DNA of 10,534 nt from the NCBI GenBank assembly GCA_937958285.1, contig CALFXQ010000057.1:1-10534 (forward strand), read 5' to 3'. Source of the DNA: an uncultured Fusibacter sp. Lineage in GTDB: Bacteria; Bacillota; Clostridia; Peptostreptococcales; Acidaminobacteraceae. Position numbers and translations under genes: made by a program. Below, one piece after another: positions 5,319-10,534 of the stretch. The notes beneath the pieces were generated by a model that saw nothing but the letters and a program-made list of their open reading frames with translations, was not told the origin of the DNA and ran no database searches. The first letter of the stretch is position 1. Each line of letters starts with the position of its first letter.

Positions 5319-8054
5319 CTATGCCTGTTCGGCATTTTCAATAAACATTCTCAATAAATAGGCCTGCTCATGCTCTCCGATATATACATTATAGTTCTTC
5401 TCTAAATGGGTAACCGCCTCTTGGACCAAAACCATTGCTCGACTATGTGTTTTAGTGAACTCGGGCAGGGCCTCGAAGGCCAATTGTTCATCGCCTTGTT
5501 TAAGTCGGTTAATCATAAAGGCAGTATGTAGCAAGATGCCTACTTTAACATCAGAAGAGACTTTTATTAAAAGCGAGCGCTCTATGTGGTCGACGGTTTG
5601 GCGAATATGCCCTACAAGGGCACTGGCATCGACATCTAAAATATGCTGAGCAACGGTATCCACCACTTTGTCATAAATATCTTCACTGCTCACCGCTTGC
5701 TCGAAGGCCTCATCTGCGCGCCCCGACATAAAATCGATGGCTGGAATCAATTGAAAGCCTTGTGTTTCAATTTGAACCGTCGAAATCACGCACAAGATGC
5801 GATAACTTTGGGCATACATATTTAGAGCGTCGCTAAAGTCTTTTTTGTTGATCACATTGAGGGTCTTGACTTCGATGTCTGTGCCTATCCCTAGTCTTTT
5901 CACCACAATGTCTTTGAGGGTCTTTGAGGCCCCCTCACCGGTGAAACACGCCGTGATAATTATGCGTTTTTTTATCCCCGATATTTGGGCATCATTTTGC
6001 GCTTTTAAATCGCCTTTTAAGCTCTTGTAGATTTCGACAATATCTCTACCTAGAATCGCCTTGCGGCAAGCCTCTAGCACCAAGGCAGTGCTCGCCATGT
6101 CCAATGTGTGAACAATGACGCCCGTCTCTTCGTGCACCATGTCTCCGAAATTCGTCAGCGACCCCATATCTACGAGCAGAAGCACACCTTTTCCTTTATT
6201 AATGCGCGTGATTTCGTCTTTTGCCACTGCGTACATATGCTCTGCCGACATACTTAAGGGCATGTCTAGCGCCTTTGCATGCTCTGTGCCCAATAGCGCA
6301 TTTGCCACTTGCACCATCGAACTTGCGGTGGTGTGGCCGTGCATGATCACGAGAATGCCAACATAGTCCTCGTGACCAACCACATCGTCCATGTGATCTG
6401 AGGCCAAGAACATGGTCAAATAGCCAATCTCGTCGAGTGGGGTCTCAATGCCCATACGTTCGTCTATCACCTTGGCGAGTTTCATCGCCACAATAAAAGC
6501 TTCTTCGTATGTGACGCGAATATAGTTGAGCTTTGGATGATAAATGCGTATGCCCTTTCGGATTCTCTCGATTGAGCCTTGTAAATGAAGGCCTAAGCCA
6601 AAGAATATTTTCTCGTCGAAGGGCTTTTTTAGAAGCTCTGTGGCAATCTTCAACAAATCTGTGGTAAGGTGTAAAATTTCTTCATCTACGACCTTCATAA
6701 GCTCGGTGAGTTGATACTTTGACGATAAATTTCCAATATACGACTGAAAATGCTCTTCGATGTCGATGTTTAAAATCTCGTTAATCCGTTCATCTTCAAG
6801 GCCCTGAGCCTTAAGCTTGTCCATTTTTCGCTCAATCACATCGTAGAATACCGAATTGTCTTCGGGCATCGCAACATCGAGCCGTTCGCCTTGCTCTAAT
6901 CCAAAACGATAAAGTTCATCCATGGGATTTAACAGTCTATCGATATCTTCTCTGGTATCTTTTAAGCGCATTAATCCTTTTTTTACGTGATTTGGCAAAT
7001 CGCCTTGTTGAATCAGCATGTACTGCTCTTCCATCGTCTTGAATCTCAGAAATGCCTTGGCACATGCAAGCTGCAGATCGCTTTTTAACTGACCAATGTT
7101 GTTAGGACATTCATATAAAAGCAAGGAGGCTAAACTGTTGCGATTGATATATATGCTCTTCTGAAGCCTCGTTGCCTCCTCTTTGAGAAAGGCAGACACC
7201 AAGTAATAGCGCTCTTCTAATTCTCTCTCTCTAAGTGCAGGCAATGTAATGGACATGGGAATCCGGCGGATGAAGGTCTTTAAAAGTACAGATCCTGGAT
7301 CTTCTGTGGTGGCAGCAATCAACTGTACCTCAGAGGTCACTAGAGACTCCGTGTCTCCCATTCTTCTAAATACGCCCTTATCCATAAAAGTAAACAGCAT
7401 CTCCTGCCCTTGTGGCGTGAGGCGATGGACCTCATCGAGAAACAAGATGCCACCATCTGCCTTTTTTAGCAGTCCCACGCGGTCTTCGTTGGCACCTGTA
7501 AAGGCACCTTTTTTTACACCAAAGACCTGACTCATTAAAAGTTGGGGGTTGTCTGCATAATCCGCACAATTAAATCTTACAAAGGGCGCCGAAGGTGGCA
7601 ACATATTGACCTGTAGAGCAAACTGATACATCATTTCGGCAAATAGTGATTTTCCTACCCCAGTTTCTCCGAGAATCAGGGTATGTAGGCCTCGTGGCGG
7701 ATACAAAATGGCCGCTTTCGCCTGCTGTACTGCCATCGAAAGGCTCATCGCTGACCCCACGAGTTTTTCGAAGGCAAACTCGATAGCCTTATGGGTCATG
7801 TGATTTTTAGGTTCATCCACATGTTCTGAGATATTGTTCCCTGGGCCATCCTGCATTTGAGGATCTAATATGAAGCGCACTGGTTTTCCAGGCTGCTTTT
7901 GAATGGCACCCTCTCTTGTCAGTTGATTGAGGTAACGACTGGCACTGGAACGATCTAACCCCAGAGCATCTGCGAGTTCTGTAGCGGGCAAACCCTGTGG
8001 TTTCTCTTTTAGCTTGCCAATGAGTGCTTCTAATATGCGCTCTTTTGCGCTCAT
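5319..8054 (-). CDS. LevR-type sigma-54-dependent activator with PRD, EIIA-Man-like and EIIB-Gat-like domains
   Basis: This 911-residue activator is close to Bacillus LevR in length. Residues 1-60 are a winged HTH (PATELADALGLDRSSASRYL). Residues about 85-330 are the AAA+ sigma-54-interaction domain, with Walker A GETGVGKS (129-136), GAFTGA (183-188), Walker B GGILFLDE (201-208) and FIRRIPMSITLPALRER (261-277). PRD1 follows (about 440-555, His490 in LGLHLQGSIERI). Next are an EIIA-Man-like domain (about 564-670, MHGHTTASSM with His572), an EIIB-Gat-like domain (about 695-780, ITACFTGEGAS with Cys703) and PRD2 (about 800-911, His843 in LLHTAFMINR). In LevR relatives, HPr-dependent phosphorylation of the EIIA domain stimulates activity, and phosphorylation of a C-terminal PRD by the cognate IIB inhibits it. 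Start 8054 has GAGGGG five bases upstream. It lies just upstream of the operon it is inferred to activate. Confidence 0.95.
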   Translation of the reverse strand: MSAKERILEALIGKLKEKPQGLPATELADALGLDRSSASRYLNQLTREGAIQKQPGKPVRFILDPQMQDGPGNNISEHVDEPKNHMTHKAIEFAFEKLVGSAMSLSMAVQQAKAAILYPPRGLHTLILGETGVGKSLFAEMMYQFALQVNMLPPSAPFVRFNCADYADNPQLLMSQVFGVKKGAFTGANEDRVGLLKKADGGILFLDEVHRLTPQGQEMLFTFMDKGVFRRMGDTESLVTSEVQLIAATTEDPGSVLLKTFIRRIPMSITLPALRERELEERYYLVSAFLKEEATRLQKSIYINRNSLASLLLYECPNNIGQLKSDLQLACAKAFLRFKTMEEQYMLIQQGDLPNHVKKGLMRLKDTREDIDRLLNPMDELYRFGLEQGERLDVAMPEDNSVFYDVIERKMDKLKAQGLEDERINEILNIDIEEHFQSYIGNLSSKYQLTELMKVVDEEILHLTTDLLKIATELLKKPFDEKIFFGLGLHLQGSIERIRKGIRIYHPKLNYIRVTYEEAFIVAMKLAKVIDERMGIETPLDEIGYLTMFLASDHMDDVVGHEDYVGILVIMHGHTTASSMVQVANALLGTEHAKALDMPLSMSAEHMYAVAKDEITRINKGKGVLLLVDMGSLTNFGDMVHEETGVIVHTLDMASTALVLEACRKAILGRDIVEIYKSLKGDLKAQNDAQISGIKKRIIITACFTGEGASKTLKDIVVKRLGIGTDIEVKTLNVINKKDFSDALNMYAQSYRILCVISTVQIETQGFQLIPAIDFMSGRADEAFEQAVSSEDIYDKVVDTVAQHILDVDASALVGHIRQTVDHIERSLLIKVSSDVKVGILLHTAFMINRLKQGDEQLAFEALPEFTKTHSRAMVLVQEAVTHLEKNYNVYIGEHEQAYLLRMFIENAEQA

Positions 8055-8078
8055 GCAATCCCCTCACTTCTATAACGG

Positions 8079-8090
8079 TTTGTTGCACTT
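8079..8090. promoter_or_regulatory. Possible autoregulatory half-site near the regulator promoter
   Basis: TTTGTTGCACTT resembles the outermost activator site TTTGTTGCACACTT (5304-5317) but lacks two central bases. It lies immediately downstream of the regulator's -10 box, near the expected start of transcription, where binding would repress. The match is short and could be coincidental. Confidence 0.25.
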
Positions 8091-8120
8091 AGTATAGCGA
8101 AATATAGTGGTCCTCACAAT
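8091..8120 (-). promoter_or_regulatory. Sigma-A promoter of the LevR-type regulator gene
   Basis: On the minus strand TTGTGA (8120-8115) is followed after 18 bp by TATACT (8096-8091). The predicted start is about 8084, giving a leader of about 30 nt. It begins right after the terminator of the upstream PEBP gene, which fits an independent transcription unit. Confidence 0.65.
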
Positions 8121-8122
8121 GA

Positions 8123-8155
8123 AAAAATGCACTCGCCGAAAACAAGTGCATTTTA
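8123..8155 (-). terminator. Intrinsic terminator of the PEBP-family gene
   Basis: The arms AAAATGCACT and AGTGCATTTT form a perfect 10-bp stem around an 11-nt loop. On the minus strand it ends in six Ts, 20 nt after the stop codon at 8175. On the plus strand it is followed by only TTTTAA, so it works best in the minus direction. Confidence 0.85.
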
Positions 8156-8174
8156 ATGGTAATTTATTATTGCG

Positions 8175-8591
8175 CTAATGTACATTTAAACTGAGCCACT
8201 GCTCTCCAACTGCGACAATGCGTCCTTCCATGGCACGACGTAGCTGTTCTAGTGTTGTATTAGGCGGCAGATTGGTTCTGTCTTTTAAAGCATATACCCG
8301 AATGCGCAGTGCATGGTGACTGTTAAAATTCACTGAATTCCCCAGTGCTTCGAGGTGATCGATTACTTCATTGCCAACTGGAATGTCGTAACCCAAGTAG
8401 TAAACAGGATCTTTGTCTTGAGCTGGGTCGTCGACAATCATTGCAAAACACTTAGTGCTTTGAGGATAATTGTACCAACGCAATGCAAAACCTTGAAGTG
8501 GGTGTGCCTCAGCTGATTTATTTTGCACCGGCTGCTTTTGATTTGCTTGGCTAGGAACTGCCTTTGAAATAAGTTCTACGATCATGCCCAT
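8175..8591 (-). CDS. PEBP-family protein, YbhB/YbcL-like
   Basis: This 138-residue cytoplasmic protein of the phosphatidylethanolamine-binding-like family has unknown biochemical function in bacteria. Visible family features are FALRWYNYPQSTKCFAMIVDDPAQDKDPVYYLGYDIP (paired beta strands with the DDP ligand-pocket motif), HALRIRVYALKDRTNLPPNTTLEQLRRAMEGRIVA (the YALD-LPPGAT-LL-AMEGHVLA block) and a short C terminus. The usual GPHRY pocket motif is not clear; HHALRIRVYAL occupies its place. It is also somewhat shorter than typical members (about 150-180). Start 8591 is chosen because AAGGAGGAT lies 5 nt upstream; the longer ATG at 8606 overlaps that site and an ATG at 8585 is less well placed. 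A promoter is expected around 8634-8645 (TATAAC, TACAAT on the minus strand) but no clear -35 is seen. It appears monocistronic and unrelated to the PTS operon. Confidence 0.78.
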   Translation of the reverse strand: MGMIVELISKAVPSQANQKQPVQNKSAEAHPLQGFALRWYNYPQSTKCFAMIVDDPAQDKDPVYYLGYDIPVGNEVIDHLEALGNSVNFNSHHALRIRVYALKDRTNLPPNTTLEQLRRAMEGRIVAVGEQWLSLNVH

Positions 8592-8708
8592 AGTATCCTC
8601 CTTCATCTTATGTCGGGGGAAATGCTATTTGTTATTGTAGTTATACCCGCATTTTGCAACCTCTGAACAAAAAGATGCAAAAACTTGCACAAATCACAAG
8701 AGTTTTTC

Positions 8709-8736
8709 TTTACTTTACTCAATAAAATGATAAAAT
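8709..8736 (+). promoter_or_regulatory. Candidate sigma-A promoter of queT
   Basis: TTTACT (8709-8714) is followed after 16 bp by TAAAAT (8731-8736). Transcription would start near 8743, producing a leader of about 128 nt that contains the whole predicted riboswitch. The region is very AT-rich, so other -10 choices exist. Confidence 0.4.
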
Positions 8737-8744
8737 GATTGAGT
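8717..8744. repeat. Inverted repeat spanning the queT -10 region
   Basis: ACTCAAT (8717-8723) and ATTGAGT (8738-8744) are perfect reverse complements separated by 14 bp, and they enclose the putative -10 box. This is a plausible operator, but AT-rich repeats of this size can arise by chance. Confidence 0.35.
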
Positions 8745-8764
8745 TACTAATCGAATAAAGTGTT

Positions 8765-8870
8765 TGCATGGTTACCCACTCTAAAAAACATGTAGCTTCA
8801 GAGACTTTTTTTGTCATGTGGCTATAGTTGGTAACTCCATGCACACGAAAGTGTGAGAGGAGTTTTTTTT
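8765..8870 (+). ncRNA. Probable preQ1 riboswitch in the queT leader (class III tentatively)
   Basis: The leader is closed by a long-range stem: TGCATG+GTTACC (8765-8776) pairs with GGTAAC+CATGCA (8830-8835, 8838-8843) with a 2-nt bulge. Inside, ACATG (8788-8792) pairs with CATGT (8815-8819), enclosing TAGCTTC. CTCT (8779-8782) can pair with AGAG (8800-8803) inside that loop, which makes a pseudoknot; the A6 run (8783-8788) and the T7 run (8806-8812) may add further pairing. PreQ1-II and preQ1-III riboswitches are pseudoknots found upstream of queT-family genes. The leader does not match the preQ1-II sequence I know, so class III or a variant is the best guess. Class assignment rests on context and recalled features, not on a covariance search. 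Confidence 0.65.
8833..8870 (+). terminator. Leader hairpin with terminator form that contains the queT ribosome binding site
   Basis: AACTCC (8833-8838) pairs with GGAGTT (8859-8864). An inner stem CACAC (8842-8846) with GTGTG (8851-8855) is capped by a GAAA tetraloop. Eight Ts (8863-8870) follow and the ATG is at 8871. The 3' arm includes the Shine-Dalgarno GAGGAG (8857-8862), so the same hairpin can terminate transcription or mask the ribosome binding site. Its 5' arm overlaps the aptamer closing stem at 8833-8835 and 8842-8843, so the full structures exclude each other. Confidence 0.7.
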
Positions 8871-9389
8871 ATGCAAAAAACAAGCACCAGGCAATTGGCC
8901 ATGTCGGGCCTCGTAGCTGCACTCTATGTGGTGTTGACATTGGCTTTAGCCAGTTTGTCTTACCAGGGCGTCCAGTTTAGGGTTTCCGAAGTACTCGTTT
9001 TATTGGGTTTCATTCACCCAGGCTTTATTCCCGCCGTCACTGTGGGCACATTTATCGCCAACTTAGTCGGACCTTTTGGCATCATCGACGCAATCGCAGG
9101 TGCAATGACCACCGCCTTGGCTATGGGTCTCATTTGGCAAACCCGTAAACTCTTCGGCGACAAGCTCGTGAGTTTATGTGTAGCCTCCCTTTGGCCGGTC
9201 ATACTCAATGCCCTTTACGTGCCTCTACTGATTATCGCCATAGATCCCACCACCCCTTGGGAAGCCTTTGCGAGCATTGCTATCTCGGTGGCATTTGGAG
9301 AATTTGTAGTCGTAAGCATTGCAGGTGTCGCCATTATTCAAGTGATAAAAAATCACCCCTCGCTGATGCATCTATTTAAGCAGCAATAA
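8871..9389 (+). CDS. queT: QueT-type queuosine precursor transporter (ECF S component)
   Basis: This 172-residue membrane protein of the QueT family is predicted to be the substrate-binding S component that takes up preQ1 or a related precursor with a shared ECF energising module. Roughly five to six hydrophobic segments span the sequence. Family features include the N-terminal TRQLAMSGLVAALYVVLTL, the QFRVSEVLVLLGFIHPGFIPAVTVG stretch, GPFGIIDAIAGAM, and the C-terminal AFGEFVVVSIAGVAI. Start 8871 is chosen over a GTG at 8853 because GAGAGGAG lies 8 nt upstream and the GTG is part of the leader hairpin. A long structured leader precedes it and an intrinsic terminator follows 17 nt after the stop, so it is probably monocistronic. 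Substrate is inferred from family and leader; no other queuosine genes are in the window. Confidence 0.9.
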   Translation: MQKTSTRQLAMSGLVAALYVVLTLALASLSYQGVQFRVSEVLVLLGFIHPGFIPAVTVGTFIANLVGPFGIIDAIAGAMTTALAMGLIWQTRKLFGDKLVSLCVASLWPVILNALYVPLLIIAIDPTTPWEAFASIAISVAFGEFVVVSIAGVAIIQVIKNHPSLMHLFKQQ

Positions 9390-9400
9390 GCAGGATTCAT

Positions 9401-9436
9401 AAAAAGTCGCCAATGCAACTTGCTGGCGATTTTTTT
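9401..9436 (+). terminator. Intrinsic terminator of queT
   Basis: TCGCCA (9407-9412) pairs with TGGCGA (9424-9429) around an 11-nt loop and is followed by seven Ts. Flanking AAAAA and TTCAT/ATGAA extend the stem outward with one bulge, so it may also work weakly on the other strand. Confidence 0.85.
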
Positions 9437-9458
9437 ATGAAATCAAAGGGGACAGAAC

Positions 9459-9487
9459 TTGACTTTTTTCGCAAAACCGATTATCCT
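9459..9487 (+). promoter_or_regulatory. Candidate sigma-A promoter for the transposase-like/trxB pair
   Basis: TTGACT (9459-9464) is separated by 17 bp from TATCCT (9482-9487). The start site would be near 9494, leaving a very short leader with AAAGGGG (9495-9501) as ribosome binding site. Placement after the queT terminator supports a new transcription unit. Confidence 0.4.
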
Positions 9488-9509
9488 ATTGATGAAAGGG
9501 GCAATCACT

Positions 9510-10307
9510 ATGGCGAGAAAAGCAAGACAAAAGTCTCTATATAGCACTTATTGGATTGAACAAACCTGTACCGATACGGATTTTTTCACCGATGATGCCG
9601 AACGTGCGTACTTTCTAAGTTGTTTAAAGCGCGGACAACAGCAATACGGCTTTTATCTAATCGGCTACCGACTAGAGCGTTGCGGTTATCAGCTGCTTAT
9701 TTACGACAACGGCAACGACATAACAAAGATCATGCGCACCCTCAATATCGAATACGCGCTAAAAGTCAATCGGGATGCTTTTAAACTTAAGTCTAGGTTT
9801 AAGTCCAAGCAAATGCTCGACAACGCCAGCTTGCTAGATGCCATAAGCAAAATGTCGCGCGATCGAGATTGTAACCCTTATAACAGCTATTCACACAACT
9901 GCGTTACTGAGGGGCATATGATTCACGACACAATTGCCATGACCATTTTTAGCCACAATCGCGATACTTACACCGCCTTTATTCGCAATCAAATAAGTCT
10001 TTTAGAAGATGCTATCCCATCAAAAATAGAAGAGCCTAGGTGCGAAAAGAAATGCATTAAAACCCGCGATGAGGGTAAAAGGCAACTAGAGCAATTGTTG
10101 TTAGAGAAACACTTATCCTACGATCAAATGCTGGCCGATAAGCCACTGCGCAATGCACTGATTCACTATTTCCGCAAAAACTCTCTACTTAGCTTAAAAG
10201 ATATTGGCGATTTATTTGGGGGTATGAGCGAGTCTGCCATAAGCAAACTCATTAAACGCCAACTAGCAATTGAACCCACAGGAGGAAAACATGTCATTCA
10301 CATTTAG
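9510..10307 (+). CDS. REP-associated (Y1/HUH) transposase-like protein lacking the HxH motif
   Basis: The N terminus MARKARQKSLYSTYWIEQ and the layout FFTDDAERAYFLSCLKRGQQQYGFYLIGYRLERCGYQLLI (residues 25-64) follow the IS200-like/RAYT transposase pattern MARxxRxxSxxxxYHVMxRG...FL..L...Y.LMxNHxHLLI. The metal-binding HxH is replaced: Gly59 and Gln61 stand where the two histidines belong. The downstream NPVRAG/WSSY block with the candidate catalytic tyrosine is also degraded (DCNPYNSYSHN, 120-130). The C-terminal part (about 215-252) is a helix-turn-helix (LSLKDIGDLFGGMSESAISKLIKR) as in Bacillota relatives. It should therefore bind nucleic acid but not cleave it. Start 9510 has AAAGGGG 8 nt upstream; the upstream TTG and ATG frames lack a site. 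The open frame is intact at 265 residues and its last 17 nt overlap the next gene. This points to domestication; family assignment is by motif recall. Confidence 0.75.
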   Translation: MARKARQKSLYSTYWIEQTCTDTDFFTDDAERAYFLSCLKRGQQQYGFYLIGYRLERCGYQLLIYDNGNDITKIMRTLNIEYALKVNRDAFKLKSRFKSKQMLDNASLLDAISKMSRDRDCNPYNSYSHNCVTEGHMIHDTIAMTIFSHNRDTYTAFIRNQISLLEDAIPSKIEEPRCEKKCIKTRDEGKRQLEQLLLEKHLSYDQMLADKPLRNALIHYFRKNSLLSLKDIGDLFGGMSESAISKLIKRQLAIEPTGGKHVIHI

Positions 10308-10534
10308 CGCACCTCAACCAAAACAAACCTTTGCATCCGCATACGACGTGGCAATTATTGGTGCTGGCCCTGCGGGATTAACAGCAGCTATCTACAGCAA
10401 AAGAAAAGGTCTAAGCACCTTAGTCATCGGCGAAAAAATTGGTGGACAAATCAAAGATACCAGCACTGTAGAAAACTATACAGGATTCGAAATGATTACC
10501 GGCGAAGGTCTTGCCCATGAGTTTCAGAAACATG
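10291..10534 (+). CDS. trxB: Thioredoxin reductase-like FAD/NAD(P)-dependent oxidoreductase, N-terminal part (cut by window edge)
   Basis: The visible 81 codons start MSFTFSAPQPKQTFASAYDV, about 18 residues longer than a typical thioredoxin reductase start. They continue into the FAD dinucleotide-binding motif VAIIGAGPAGLTAAIYSKRKGLSTLVIGE (20-48), then IGGQIKDTSTVENYTGF and ITGEGLAHEF. These match the N terminus of TrxB and the C-terminal half of AhpF. The redox CxxC and NADPH domain lie outside the window, so a dithiol role cannot be confirmed and a related flavoprotein is possible. GGAGGA five bases upstream of the ATG lies inside the transposase-like gene, whose stop codon is 17 nt into this gene. 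Translation of the two is probably coupled. Confidence 0.85.
   Translation, partial: MSFTFSAPQPKQTFASAYDVAIIGAGPAGLTAAIYSKRKGLSTLVIGEKIGGQIKDTSTVENYTGFEMITGEGLAHEFQKH

Noticed and set aside
8853..8870. GTG at 8853 as the queT start (six extra codons)
   Set aside because: That GTG lies in the leader hairpin without a ribosome binding site; GAGAGGAG is correctly placed for the ATG at 8871.
9459..9509. Extended start of the transposase-like gene at TTG 9459 or ATG 9492
   Set aside because: Neither has an upstream ribosome binding site, and the conserved N terminus MARKARQ begins at 9510 after AAAGGGG.

Overview
The window looks like the chromosome of a low-to-moderate GC Bacillota (clostridia-like). 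The signs are an HPr with both His15 and the Ser46 regulatory site, a CcpA-type cre site, strong AGGAGG-type ribosome binding sites, a LevR-type sigma-54 activator, and a queT gene with a preQ1-type leader. No species can be named from the sequence.

Positions 1-5317 (minus strand) hold a complete-looking sugar phosphotransferase operon. In transcription order it encodes HPr, a BadF-type sugar kinase, PTS IIB, IIC and IIA of the lactose/cellobiose/chitobiose family, a MupG-family (DUF871/GH170) 6-phospho-glycosidase, and the start of NagA (GlcNAc-6-phosphate deacetylase, cut by the window edge). The inferred logic is import and phosphorylation of an N-acetylated disaccharide, intracellular cleavage, ATP-dependent phosphorylation of the released sugar, and deacetylation into GlcN-6-P metabolism. 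MurNAc-GlcNAc from peptidoglycan turnover is the most attractive substrate; chitobiose is the main alternative.

The operon is preceded by an unusually legible control region (5109-5318). It contains a near-perfect sigma-54 -24/-12 promoter, a perfect cre site, and six copies of an 11-bp motif spaced about 20 bp apart in two facing arrays. The central palindrome of these arrays could also be the intrinsic terminator of the upstream regulator gene. That regulator (5319-8054, minus) has an HTH, a sigma-54-activating AAA+ domain with GAFTGA, PRD1, an EIIA-Man-like domain, an EIIB-Gat-like domain and PRD2, and it has its own sigma-A promoter.

Next comes a small PEBP-family (YbhB-like) gene on the minus strand (8175-8591) with its own terminator. 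A divergent intergenic region follows, containing the promoter and structured leader of queT (8871-9389, plus). The leader is a probable preQ1 riboswitch whose last hairpin contains the Shine-Dalgarno sequence and runs into eight Ts immediately before the start codon.

The right end (plus) holds a REP-associated (Y1/HUH) transposase-like gene whose HxH motif is lost. It overlaps by 17 nt the start of a thioredoxin reductase-like flavoprotein gene that runs off the window, which suggests a domesticated transposase relative rather than an active element.
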